From Coriaria nepalensis (taxonomy: Eukaryota; Streptophyta; Magnoliopsida; Cucurbitales; Coriariaceae): a DNA stretch of 64,000 nt. The notes beneath the pieces are model-generated. The model had not been told where the DNA came from. It was given only the letters and a program-made list of their open reading frames with translations, and searched no databases. The translations under genes were made by a program, and so were the position numbers. Numbering within the stretch: position 1 is the first letter of the stretch; the number at the start of each line of letters is the position of its first letter. The stretch is from the NCBI GenBank assembly GCA_027186245.1, contig CP114488.1:11575501-11639500 (forward strand). The letters run 5' to 3'. Of the stretch, positions 9,452-21,166 are shown in pieces.

Positions 9452-12116
9452 ACATGTAATTCTCGTCAAGCTCCAAATCGAACGGTGCAAGGATTCACTA
9501 TCCGCAACACAGCTTAATTCCCCCAATCCAAAGATCTCGACGATTAGGGCTTTTCCTAGAGGGGAAAAAAAACAGCAATTCTTGGTCCGGTCAAACCCTA
9601 ATCAAACCTACAGTCTGCAGAGTGATACAAGCACGTAACGTATACAAGTCAATAGAAGAGGAGGAGGAATTAGGACTTACAGTGCCGAACGGTAGGGCTT
9701 CGAGCTCGATGACGGAAGACCGCTGCGATTCCAACCGGATGCTTTCTCTCTCTAAATTTATTCTCACAATAGATGAGCGGCTATTGTGGTCCTTCGGAGC
9801 GAGAAAGGTAAATGAAACGCTGCGTTTGGATGGCGGGAAGAATCTCTATGATTGGGGCGGAAGAGTTTTCTGTCCGTTTATTTGAAAGCAGATTATTTGA
9901 AAGGAGAGTCAAAAAAGGAAATAATTTGTTTTTTAAATAATTATTTTTTATTGTTTAATTGGAAGAAAAAGATGAAAATAAATTTTATCTAATTTTTTAA
10001 AATTAGAGAAAAAAGAATAAAATATTGTCGAAGATAAAATCATAAATATATTAAAATATCTTTTATTTATTTATAAAATTATTTAAATAATATAAAAAAA
10101 TTACTTATATTTTCTTATAAAAAAATAAATTTAAATATTCAAAATAAATTTTAAACTTACTCTTACATTAATATAACGAAATTTTCTTTCCATACCTTCC
10201 GTCCGACCGAACCAATCGTACCCTTAAGACTAACGCGTGCTTTGTTACGTGAGTTCGAGGGGGTCAGAAAGCAGCCAATGGGAGAGGGACAGAAGGAAGT
10301 GCTGACTCGGGTTCTATAGGAAGCACGTGGAGGGATACATTACGTGTAGATGGGTTCAGGGCGGCTGTTTTGAATGTGTGGAATTTTTAAGCTGCTTTAT
10401 GGCGGTAACTGGTTAGCGTTCGACGGCAGTTTCAAGTTTGAAAATTTTCTTGTTCCAAAAAAAATTTATTTGGGCTTGTAGGAGGTCCAAGTGGGCCTGA
10501 ATCGGGCCATGGATCCCGATCGACAATTGGGCTTCAGTTGTATTATCTTATTACGTCACTTTCTGCTTTCCCATAGTTTTTCTTGTATATAAAAATTAAA
10601 ATAAATCATTTCACTTGATTTTGAATTGGAAATTTTGAATTTCTATACATACATGACAAATCATGGTTTCAATAAAGGATATACAACATTCAGATACCGA
10701 TATCCAACCCGAAATCTTACACAATCCGACTAAATACAAATCATACAAATTTCCATCCGACTTATATGATGTATCCGAAATACCGAATACGGTTTGCATA
10801 TGTCAATTATGATTAGATATTTGTATCTGTTTAGTTCTATCAACATGATAAATACATAATCACTCCTACCACTAAGAAGAGGTTGCCTTAAGTAATATCC
10901 ATAGTTATTATATATATTAATAATTAATTTAACTACAATCGGATGTTCATAGAACTAACAACGGTTGCAACCGATTGAAAACCATGTTTGATCGGATATC
11001 GATATCCAATCAAAACAAGCACTCTATCACACATATCTCTAATCTGTAAGCACCTATTATATCGAATTTCAGGTATGTCGGATAGATCTGCTAGGAATGA
11101 ACATTCGTAACAACAAGTTTCAATATTGTAGTTATCGCTTATCATTATAAGGTGTATAAACATATGATGCTGATAATTAATGTTGATCGATATTGAAATT
11201 TTAAACCGACTAACACCATGTATATAGCTTGTTTATGGCCCAAGCATATTAGATTAAACAATATTAATAAGAAACATGATTCTTCGAGATAAGATTCTTT
11301 CCCTCCTGTTGATGATGATACGCTTGTGTATACATACATACATATATATATATATGTACGTAGGTGAGCTAATCAAGAGTCTACTTAGTGCACAGTTATT
11401 TTCTAATTAAGTTAGACCAACGAGAATTGAGATTGTTTGGACATTAATATTCCAATTGATTCCTACTGATTAGAATCCGATTGAATTCTTAGGACATCTC
11501 TTTTCACCTTTGAAAGAGCACCATTGTATTTAAGTAATTAATTAGTTATTCCATTAATTAAACATATTTTTGTGTACATATCTAATTAGACAAATAGACG
11601 TGACTATATGTATGCTTTACTTTATGCATATAATATATATATATATACATAAGAGAATGAAACATTACATGTTCGCATATATATGAATGTCAAACTTGTG
11701 ATCAGTTGACTTTACACGTAGTTATGTATAAAATACATTTGACTATAAAGATTTTTAAGACAATCAATCAATCAATCATTTACACTGTCTATTCCATCGT
11801 GAAAAGATGGAAAAAAAGTGGGATCAAATAGCAGCTACTTTCTGCCGCTGCCGCTCTGGTTCATTAGTTGATGAATAAAGTTTAGTTAGTTATTCTATAC
11901 TACATTCCTTAAATTCTGTAATAATACGCTCTGGTTCATATTTTTATAGTAAAAAACGAATATAACCAACTGAGCACTTCTTAGTTAAGTTGATCACCGA
12001 CCTTCTTATGTTCACGATATGGTCGGCTGATCGGAGCTATTAATGAATGGTTCCGTACAGGCAAGGGCTTAGTTAAAGTTGCATGCCTTAAACGCCGTAG
12101 TCCAACTTCGTTTATA

Positions 12117-12119
<3 letters not shown>

Positions 12120-12168
<49 letters not shown>
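12120..12168. repeat. (TAA)n microsatellite
   Basis: An uninterrupted trinucleotide repeat of about 49 bases. Confidence 0.95.
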
Positions 12169-12446
12169 TTAATGACAGGTGTATCTATAAATATAATTTA
12201 TAAGATTAGAGTTTTCAATATTCTATATATAATAATTAAAGTTTCCAAAAAAGGGGCGGTGCCATATGATATGAGATAGAAGATTAGAAGGTGGTGACAA
12301 TGACAATGACAATGACAAAGATCATATTATTTCATATGCGATATGCAAAAATATGTAGACAAAGTGTTGCTACTTTTAGTTATTTGCTATAAAGTTGTGC
12401 ATGGGATTCCCATTAGGTTATTCATTATTTATGGGGTAGGTTGTCG

Positions 12447-12482
12447 AAATTAAATTAAATTAAATTAAATTAAATTAAATTA
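12447..12482. repeat. (AAATT)n microsatellite
   Basis: About seven copies of the pentamer. Confidence 0.95.
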
Positions 12483-13173
12483 ATTAAAATAAATAAGAGA
12501 TTATATTTTTAAATATTGTATCAAATTTTCAATAATAGACTAAATTTATGAAGATAGAATAGATATTCTAATGACTTTGTTATGTATTAAAATTAATTTC
12601 ATTTATCAAATTAAACTAATTTCCTTAGTTTGTACTGATTGGCTGTTAATCAAGCTTTCACTAACTCTCAATCTCCTTGACAGGCTTGTGTTTGGTGGTC
12701 CTGCATGGACAATTTTTTCGAAGTAGATCGTATCTTTATATCTTATGATTATAGAAGACAAAACATTAGCATTTTATGAATGAAAACAAAGACTAAACCT
12801 AATAGGAAGAGCATCAAGGAAAAATCCCCATCGTATGGAGTAGACGCCAATCATCTTTGGACATAACTCTTTTTTCATTTATATTATAATTTTCTAACTC
12901 CCACTACCAATTTTATATCAACTTATCGATTCATCTTTATAAGAATCGACACATTACGTACTCCTATATATAGTAAGAACACTAGAAACCCAAGAAACTA
13001 CTACTACTACTACTACTTTCAATCGTTAGATCAAACACTTGGAATTATACTCGTTCTACTCGGTTTAGTAGCTTTCTTGCACTTATTCTCCTTTGTATTA
13101 AGCATCCCAAGAAATCAAGCTTGATTCTCTCAAACACTATTCAAGCTTAACCTTCTGCATGCACAATTTATAC

Positions 13174-13470
13174 ATGGCTACTTCGACTACGTCGCGTGTG
13201 ATCATACTTCTCTTGATCGGTTTCTTCATCGTCTTCACAAATTCGGAAGCAAGATTAATTCCTCGTGGTCGACCAACTTCAGAGAAGATTAGTATTATAA
13301 AGAGGTCTCAGCAGGTGATTGCTTTGCATAAACTAATGTTGGATACTTCAGAAATCAGACAGAAAATGCTTCAAAGAAGGTCTGTTATAGATACTACTCA
13401 AGCCGTAGCAGGAGAGGCTATCAATGGCGATCGAATTGTACCGGGAGGACCGGATCGTACACACCATTAA
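13174..13470 (+). CDS. CLE-family signalling peptide precursor with motif RIVPGGPDRTHH
   Basis: Small single-exon precursor of 98 residues from ATG 13174 (MATSTTSRV); an in-frame ATG at 13159 would add five residues. A signal peptide of about 27 residues (IILLLIGFFIVF) is followed by a variable basic region. The chain ends exactly in a 12-residue CLE motif, RIVPGGPDRTHH. Pro4 and Pro7, the usual hydroxyproline positions, Gly6, Asp8 and the His-His end are kept. Position 9, normally Pro, is Arg. CLE peptides are cut from the C-terminus, secreted, and perceived by CLV1/BAM-type LRR receptor kinases in meristem and root signalling. The PGGPD core resembles Arabidopsis CLE1-7, a group that includes nitrate-responsive members. 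A second CLE gene lies 4.5 kb away in convergent orientation. Confidence 0.9.
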   Translation: MATSTTSRVIILLLIGFFIVFTNSEARLIPRGRPTSEKISIIKRSQQVIALHKLMLDTSEIRQKMLQRRSVIDTTQAVAGEAINGDRIVPGGPDRTHH

Positions 13471-13992
13471 ATCTATAGTCATGTATGCTGGATCGATCTA
13501 TCAATGCTTTTTTTTTTTTTTTTTTCCTTTTCCAATTAGTGCGATCGATGAACTTGACTTTAACTTTGCACTTATAATATCGTCACTTCAACTTGATTTT
13601 GTTTCAATTTGCTGCACTTTTGAATTTGTCCTCTTATGGTTGTGATCCGGCTAAATTAATACCATGTTGATTACGTTCATTCGTCTTGAAATTAATATTT
13701 TTTTTTTTAAATTGTCTTCATTGCTTTATATATACCATGTGCATTTCTGGTGTTAAAATATGATTTGAGGGTTTTCTTTTTCTTTCCATTTTCGATCATC
13801 AAATCTGCATTGTGCATATATATATGGAAGCTGAGATTTCAAATATGGTGGAGAGGAAAGCTACCTTTAAAGTTTCATGAGCGACAAGAGAATCTAGCTC
13901 AGCAAATTACAATACATATATTATAAGGATAAGTTAAAAATGGAGCTAGTCCAGTACATATAAAGAGTGTTCATGATTAGAAACTTTTATCC

Positions 13993-14083
13993 ATAGAATC
14001 CAAGAAGAGAATCATAATGAATCTTAAACATTATCAACATAGAATCTAAGAAGAGAATCATAATGAATCTTAAAAATTATCAA
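13993..14083. repeat. Tandem direct repeat, period 46
   Basis: Two near-identical copies starting ATAGAATC at 13993 and 14039. They share the core AAGAAGAGAATCATAATGAA and differ at about two positions. No coding role is seen. Confidence 0.85.
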
Positions 14084-14349
14084 CGAACACTCAATAAATC
14101 AATAAAATCGAAATAATTATCTTTAAAATATTATTTACTTTTATATATAATTTCGATAAGTTTATTATAATTTTTTTATTTGTGGAAATAATTATAATAA
14201 TATGTATATAATCATGCAAATGCATGCGTATATAATAAAGTTGTGTCCAACAATATCCCCGTTTAGTGGAATTAGAATAATTAGTATTATATACAAAAAT
14301 GCAAACAAGGAGCTCCATCTTCAACACTTTCCCACATGGCCGCCCTACT

Positions 14350-14465
14350 TTGAAGACAAAATTAAAGAAACAGAAAAATGAAATAATCAGGTTTACTACT
14401 TGTCATCATTTGTTTTGAAGACAAATTAATAAAACAGAGAAAAGAGACAATCAGGTTTACTACTT
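14350..14465. repeat. Imperfect tandem repeat, period about 65
   Basis: Two copies begin TTGAAGACAAA at 14350 and 14415 and end ATCAGGTTTACTACTT. They lie just beyond the 3' end of the PPR pseudogene. Confidence 0.8.
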
Positions 14466-14504
14466 CCAGTTTCTACTCTAAGATTCTCTATGTCTTGCAT
14501 CCTT

Positions 14505-16978
14505 CCAGAAAACTACGCCATAAACGGGCATTTGGTTTAAAGGGCATGGAAGAAATGATCTTCTTTGCTTCCTTAAGATATCCATATCTAGCAAGCAAGT
14601 CCACTATACAATGGTAGTGATCCATTTCTGGCTCAACCCCATGTCTCTTTCTCATCTCTCTTCGAACAACTCCATTCCCTCTTTGACCAACCCACCATGT
14701 CTACAGGCCGTAAGAACCGAGATAAAGCACACCCCATCAAGCTTAAACCCCTGCAACTAACTCCATTTCTCTGAACCTCTATAAAGCTTCTTCAGCATAT
14801 CCATTTACCCCAAGAGCAGAAATCAGAACCGTCCAAGTGATCAGATTCCTATCTTCCACTTCATCAAACGTTTTAACAGCGCTAAAGAGGTCCCCACATT
14901 TTCCGTACATATCAATTTGTATATTGCACACAAATGTGTCCCAGAAACCGTAACCAGTCTTTAGGATAAGACAATGAACAGAGCATCCCAAATTAAGGTT
15001 GCATATTTGTGCACAACTGCTTAAAACACTAACAAATGTATAATCATCTTGAAAGATTTGGACATTATGCGTGTGTTTAAAAAGCTCGAAAACTTGTTCA
15101 TAATCAGTTTGCCGCGCACAAGCTGCAATAGCAATGTTCCAAGATACAATGTTGGGTTTTTATAGTAAAGAAAGAACCTTCAATGTCTCGTTAAATTGAC
15201 CCATTTTGCTCTAAACACCAGCTATGATATTAGAGGGTACAATGGGAAGTTGAGTATCGGACCGAGTAACACAAACCATGGCATCATATATCAGACCATT
15301 TCTGGCATAGGAGGAAACAAGTAAGTGAGCTCGATACATACTCATTATCCTCGTATCCGATTTTATAATCAAACCATGAAGTTGCTTTACTTCTATAGGC
15401 GATAATGGCTTAAGAACAGCTGAAAATGTGAATTCATTAGGTCTATAACCCAGATTAAACATTTCGTGAAGTAGATACATGGATGTAGAGAAGCAATTAT
15501 TTGAGTAGCCTAAAATCAAGGAATTCCAAGAAACCACATTCTTCTCAGATATCTCATCAAAGCAGAAACGTGCATCCTCTAATTTACTAAACTTTGCATA
15601 AAAAACGACTAAAGCACTACCCACAAAAACATTGGCTTCAAAGCCATCACGAATCACCTTTCCATGAATGAATTCTCCATACATTGGATCCTCCAAACTA
15701 GCACAAGAGTTAATGACATTTACATAAGTTTCCTGAATTGGCTGAAAATCTCCGCTTAGTGACACCTTGCAAAAGAGTTCTAATGCTTTCACGGGTCTAA
15801 GATTCTTTACCATTGCTCCAATGATTGTATTCCATGTCATGCCATCACGAACATGAACCTTATCAAAAAATTTCCCAGCTACAAAAACACCGCCACATTT
15901 TGCATACATGTTAAAAAGGCAATTCACAACCAAAACTTTAGGATCATACCCTGTTTTTATCACCAGACAATGTATCTGTTCACCACACTGTAAGTCCTGA
16001 GCACATGAAAATCCAGACAAGACACCCACAAAAGAACGTTGTGATAAGGCAGCTTTCATATACACAAGCTCATGGAACAAATTCATGCAATCTTGAGGAA
16101 GCTCGTACTTTCCGTATAAGGATAACATTGTGTAGAATAATGCTCTGTTTTGGAAAACTCTCCTGTATTTGCATTCATGAACTACAAAGTATTTAAATAG
16201 AGTTCAGGTGAACTCGTTCTATTACAAAATAATAACATTTAACTAAACAGCCTATACATCATCTGATTTAAATTCAAAAATAGATTACATGCCTAACTAA
16301 TAGACCTTGCAGATAAGAGATTTGTTGCGGACGTTTTAAACTTCGAATCTTCAGTTGAACTGGTCATGTTGACTTGTTCTTCCACACACACCCGCAGTCG
16401 AAGGGGTAAAGAGTGGACCCTGAGATTGAATTCCATGTCACCAAGTTCTTTTGAGGCATATCTTCAAACACCAGACTTGATTCGTTTAAGCATCCATTCC
16501 TTCCATACAAACCGATCAATGCAGTACCACAAAACGCATCCACTTCAAGCAATCCATTCTTCGCCATTAAAGTATGTAGCTGAATACCCTGTTAAAGGTT
16601 CAAAGACTCGCTTGATAACAACAATCCACCAAAAGTAAACTGAGTTGGCGTAATCCCACAATCCCTCATCTGAAAAAACAAATTCCAGGGCTTCCTTCGC
16701 ATATCCACATCGACTATAAGAAGCAATTAAGGTGTTGTATGAAACGGAGCTTGTTTCGGGAATTTTGTCAAACAGGTTGCGCGCAAGTGACAGTTCATTG
16801 AGCGATACGTATTGCAATATGAGATTGTTGTGAACAAAGATATTGGGTGCGTATGGAACGAACCCCATTGTGATCGTGAGTGCATGAAGGAGTTTTGTGG
16901 GTTTGAATCAGCGAGATTTTGAGCACACATTGAGAAGAAGATGACTGAAAAGGTGGTTGTGTTGAACGATTTCACCAT
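14505..16978 (-). pseudogene. Pseudogene of a PLS-class pentatricopeptide repeat protein
   Basis: Minus-strand frames carry successive PPR motifs. The start region is MVKSFNTTTF (16978), and after a frameshift comes FVHNNLILQYVSLNELSLAR (from 16868). Then follow FCGTALIGLYGRNGCLNESS (16364-16567) and a long block at 15211-16128 with GEQIHCLVIKTGYD, LFNMYAKCGG and EKNVVSWNSLILGYS. After that come VCNIQIDMYGKCGD (14779-14991) and an E-type end, CIVDLLARYGYLKEAKKI, near 14560. The repeat order matches PLS-class PPR proteins, which act in organelle RNA editing or processing. At least four frame changes and several stops separate the blocks, so no full protein can be made. The two CLE genes flank it. 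Confidence 0.85.
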
Positions 16979-17604
16979 GGACGATCATGCAGCTAAAAAA
17001 AATGGGAAGGCTGCCTTGCCTTGGCTTTTCCCTCCAAATTTTATATGTTCAATGTTTATAATTCGAGAGGGAAGGGCTGAGGGCCTATGACTTAAGGGCG
17101 ACTAGTATTTTCCGACCAATGGGCTTTCATACACATGTAACCAGCCCAGTCAATATTTTGTATGGCGCCCATAGTCGAGTACACTGGTAATGAAAGTCCG
17201 AGGAGCACATTTCGCTGAGATTTTATGTCGGAATGGAAGATTTTGAGAGTCTTTTATATATTAAAAAAGATGAGTGATGTTTTTTATTATTATTATCAAC
17301 TGATTAATTTATAATATTAACTAAGTAATCAAAACAAACTCTTAAATATAAGATAAGGCAGTCTTATATATATCGTTGATAGATATTTGAGCATTCATCA
17401 CATCAGAAAGTGATATGATCACAGATAAATTTTTGGTCCGAAAGGACACGTGTCAATCAGTAAACATGCATTGGAAATTTTATATTACGTGAAATTGCAA
17501 CTGGTCAACTACAAAGCCAATGACCAAAAAAAAAACTACAAATTAGCCTAGATCGGAAAATCATGAAGAGAGATCAATTTGATTAAGTTATTTTGCCTTT
17601 CTGC
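16979..17604. other. Intergenic DNA
   Basis: This lies between the PPR pseudogene and the second CLE gene and is AT-rich. I see no gene. Confidence 0.4.
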
Positions 17605-17952
17605 TCAGTGGTGATGTGGGTCGGGTCCTCCAGGACTAATTCGCTTTGAATCCAGACCCGGAATAGTAGCACCACCAACCCCACCCCTACTTCCAGCTAT
17701 CGCAACTCTTTTTCCCAATAGTTGACGAAGATCATCAGCTCTGATCACTAACTGCTGGTTTGACTTTTCTAGCCTAACAGCAGATTGTTCAACAAACCTG
17801 GTTGTTACTACAATCTTTTTGCTCACTAATAAGCCGGCATCAAGAAGTGGAGATTCCGACCAAACAAACACGACAAGAATCAAAATGACAATAGTGTAAA
17901 CCCATAACCTGGGCATCTCCATTATAGTCATTGGTCTCATCCTCAAGTTCAT
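17605..17952 (-). CDS. CLE-family signalling peptide precursor with motif RISPGGPDPHHH
   Basis: Single-exon precursor of 115 residues. Several in-frame Met codons lie at residues 1, 5, 8, 11 and 13, so the exact start is uncertain; the hydrophobic signal segment is WVYTIVILILVVFV, about residues 17-30. A variable region follows with a Gly-rich stretch (GSRGGVGGA). The C-terminus is KRISPGGPDPHHH, a CLE motif very close to the RLSPGGPDPRHH type of Arabidopsis CLE1-7, with Pro4, Gly6, Pro7, Asp8, Pro9 and His11-His12 all present. The product is expected to be secreted and processed to a 12-residue arabinosylated peptide ligand for CLV1/BAM receptors. It is convergent with the CLE gene at 13.2 kb. 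Its transcript would start near 18000, where TATATATATA lies at 17982-17991. Confidence 0.92.
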   Translation of the reverse strand: MNLRMRPMTIMEMPRLWVYTIVILILVVFVWSESPLLDAGLLVSKKIVVTTRFVEQSAVRLEKSNQQLVIRADDLRQLLGKRVAIAGSRGGVGGATIPGLDSKRISPGGPDPHHH

Positions 17953-20900
17953 AGTACAGTTATTATGAGGCTTTCATTGTAGTATATATATATTGAAAAG
18001 TAAGCTCCATATTGCTAATTAACTAATTACTTAAAAACATCACTAAAGAGGATCTAAGTAGTTGCCGATTTGTCGTTGCTCGAGTGGAATCAAATAGGGA
18101 TCAACATTTTTATTTCGACAGTGATTCATCATTCATAAAATTACAGTATGGTGCTTTGATCGCTCTTTCCTTTTCCGAAAAAGTTATAACCCCTCCTTTT
18201 TTTTTTGTATTAAGGTCAAGTTGTCGCCTCATCATCATCATCATCATCATCATCATCGTATCTAAAAAGAATCCAGAATTTAGATTACATGATAATCATT
18301 GATCACTTTTGCCAACTCAGATGCTAATCCAATAATGTCCCTTAAAGACCCTATCGAGCTCATCCATCACACTCAATTTGATTTTTTATTTTTTATTTTA
18401 TTTTCAAAAGTCTATTAACGTGAAAATGTGTGAAATTTTTTTTAATAATAAAAAATATAATTAAATTTCTTAAAATTTAAATTACATATAAAAATAAACA
18501 CTGGATTTTTTATATCGTCGTACGGCATTGCAATATGTGGATTATCTAGTCACTGACCCTTTTGCCCCTCTAGTCAAAATAATGTTCCCTACGATACACT
18601 GAAAGGTCAGACCACTTTTGTTTTTTGTTTTTAAATTTATATTTTTCCCCTTGAATGAATGCGGCATGTCGTCAAGGGCTTTTTGAACTATAACTCTTAG
18701 ATTCTTTCGAATTTATAGGAAATGCATTATTTTATTTAAATAAAAATAACTGAAACAAGTCAGACATTCAGACAGTAGAATCAAACACGTGTTGTCTTTC
18801 TTTATTTTTATTTTTATTTTTATTTTTATTTTTATTTTTATTTTTACATTATGTTTTGTTGTCATTGTTATTCAAAGGTTACGACCGAAGGGGAATCGGA
18901 TCATTTTCATTGTCACTGATGATGTGTTATCTATTATGGCAATAATTTGGTGCAATACTGAGATATGCTGACTCGTAGAGCATTGTTTTAGATCTGTAGT
19001 ATTTTAGTATCTCATGTAGGCTAGAATGAAATACAAGTAAAATCAAATAGTGGAAGAAACAAAAAAAAGTTATCTGAATCCCATCCTGAATGATTTGGAG
19101 CTCATCGTCTGGATCTGGATCTGGATCGAACCGGCTGGTTGACCGCTTTTCTTTTCCTCGGAGAACCCGGGGGGGGGGGGGTGTGGAACGAGCGAATCTG
19201 AAACATTGTGTATTTGAAACTTTCATTTTATTATTTCTAGGCCCCTTAAATTTATGAAAATTAATTTTTTACTCTATTTTATTCAAAACAGTTAAATTTA
19301 TTTATTTTAGATCCAATGGTTATAAGTCGTGGTGATCTCCACAAACTGAAAATCAGCCCCCAAACCCGAAAACTGGGAGATTTTGAAATTATGAGTTGGT
19401 GAAATAAAAATATAAAAAATAAAATAAAACTTCGAAAAAGGAGGGATTTGACTTTTTTGGCGGCTTTAGACCCCACTCAAAATGCGTTATAAGCCCATTA
19501 ACACTCTTTGATGGGCTTGATCATCATCCGTCCGAAATTGAGCCACTAGGCCCACAACTATCTTCGGGTTCCCTTTTTTTTTCTTTTATTTTTTTTACTG
19601 TTCTCAAAATGATAATAGCTTACAGGCATGATACGGTTCAGCTCGAGGAGCTATCAACTATGTAGTAATCGTATTCATGTTGATACCCAATGGCAGATAG
19701 ACACGTACATCTCCAAAATGACTTTTAATTTTATGTGGTCCATATATATGTATATAACTTTCATTATCAACTTTGAGATATATAATATACATATCTATAT
19801 ACGAAATAAAAAATATCCAATATTGACTTGCTTGATTAATATGCCTGGCCATAGTTTTTGTTTTTTATCCCCCCCTTCAAATGTGAAGATGAATAGGAAA
19901 CATATAAACTCTACATGATCCTTTAGTAAAACATAATCGACAACATCGTACCAGTCGGATCCATGTTAAGTCTGCTTTTAGGTAAGAAATTTGTGGTGGT
20001 ATATATGGTCGTGTTTCCATTTCTAAGCTTTTCCTTCTTCGATGGCTTTAATGCTGATTATAATGCTTAGTAAAGGTGGGTCTGTCTTCCTAGATTAGGG
20101 AAACCAAAGCATAGATTGTTGGATAAAGCTTATAATTATATATATCTATATAAGTATGTATATAGTTGACGTAGACAAGTCTGAATTGGGTGCCTCGCCT
20201 CAATTTGGTGAAGTCACGATCAAAGGCACTCTGATGATCATGGGGAGTAGCAAAAATATGATAGGCCCCACCAGTGCATTAGCACCAGCCGCATGATATG
20301 ATCTTGGATCATGCACCTTGTTTTGTAGCTTTCACGTTTCTCACATATCATGAAGATATAGTTAAACGGTATAAGATATATATATATATATATATAATAT
20401 GTTTTGGTGTGTATTGAGTGATCACTATCATTGACCAGTTACCACAAGGATAGTATACTTTGATGCATGCCATCCTCAATTCATTCATTCACGCCTGCGC
20501 GTCACTATTCATCTTTCTTTATCATCACTCCTCCTTTCTCTCTTATCTTTTCATGCTTACAATGTGATATGTGAGTGTATGAGCGAGGAAGAGGCAAACC
20601 ATGTGCCTTGACTATATAACTTATGTTATTCACTTGGTCTAAATCAAGATAGAAGTGCATGTTATGATTACAGCAAATTATTTGCCCTAGACATGATTAA
20701 CGTGATCGATGTATGTATATGTTAAAGTATGTAATATATCCCCATACCCTTTCCGTAAAGCACTGTTTATATATATATATATATATCTCTAACTGTAAGT
20801 ACATACAATAGCTAATATGTGGGTCGGTATTATTATTATAATTTTTTTTTTTAAATTATTTTGGCTGTGGGGCAGGTTGGTGGGCCAACCCGCAAAAGAT

Positions 20901-21166
20901 CCGATCCTAACCTAATCTAACCAAACTCTCTTGCCGCCCTTTTCTACAACAATCAATTAATATTTAATAAGGCTTTCTCTTCTTCTTCGTAGCTACACTC
21001 CAATAAATTAAGCTACAACTAATACATAGCCCACTTCTCTTCCTCTTACTTCTTCTTCCCTCTCTTATTTTTTCTTCCCATGTCAGAAATGCAAAAATAC
21101 CAAATCACTGCAAACTGCAGTCCTCCTTGATTTCTCCCGCGATCCGCATCAGAAGCTATTTACAGA
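17953..21166. other. Long intergenic stretch with simple repeats
   Basis: This contains the 5' flank of the second CLE gene, (TCA)n at 18229-18257, (TTTTTA)n at 18800-18846, a run of 13 G at 19169-19181, AT repeats near 20378-20397 and 20768-20787, and the upstream region and 5' UTR of the TCP gene. I see no further gene. Confidence 0.45.
18800..18846. repeat. (TTTTTA)n microsatellite
   Basis: About eight copies of the hexamer. Confidence 0.9.

Larger units (their letters stand above)
9900..13158. other. Long AT-rich intergenic stretch with microsatellites
   Basis: No gene is supported. Contents are a G-box CACGTG near 10324, AT-rich DNA, a perfect 12-base palindrome CGGTTGCAACCG at 10962-10973 and two microsatellites. 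The segment 10620-11160 is rich in scattered CCGA/TCGG words, as seen in remnants of non-autonomous DNA transposons, but no termini could be defined. Confidence 0.4.

Noticed and set aside
9622..9885. Plus-strand open frame of 87 codons upstream of the GTE gene
   Set aside because: It lies over the GTE 5' UTR and promoter, and its translation matches nothing.
20290..20313. Possible microRNA hairpin (GCATGAT ... ATCATGC)
   Set aside because: The stem is only seven base pairs with no extended pairing and no match to a known miRNA.
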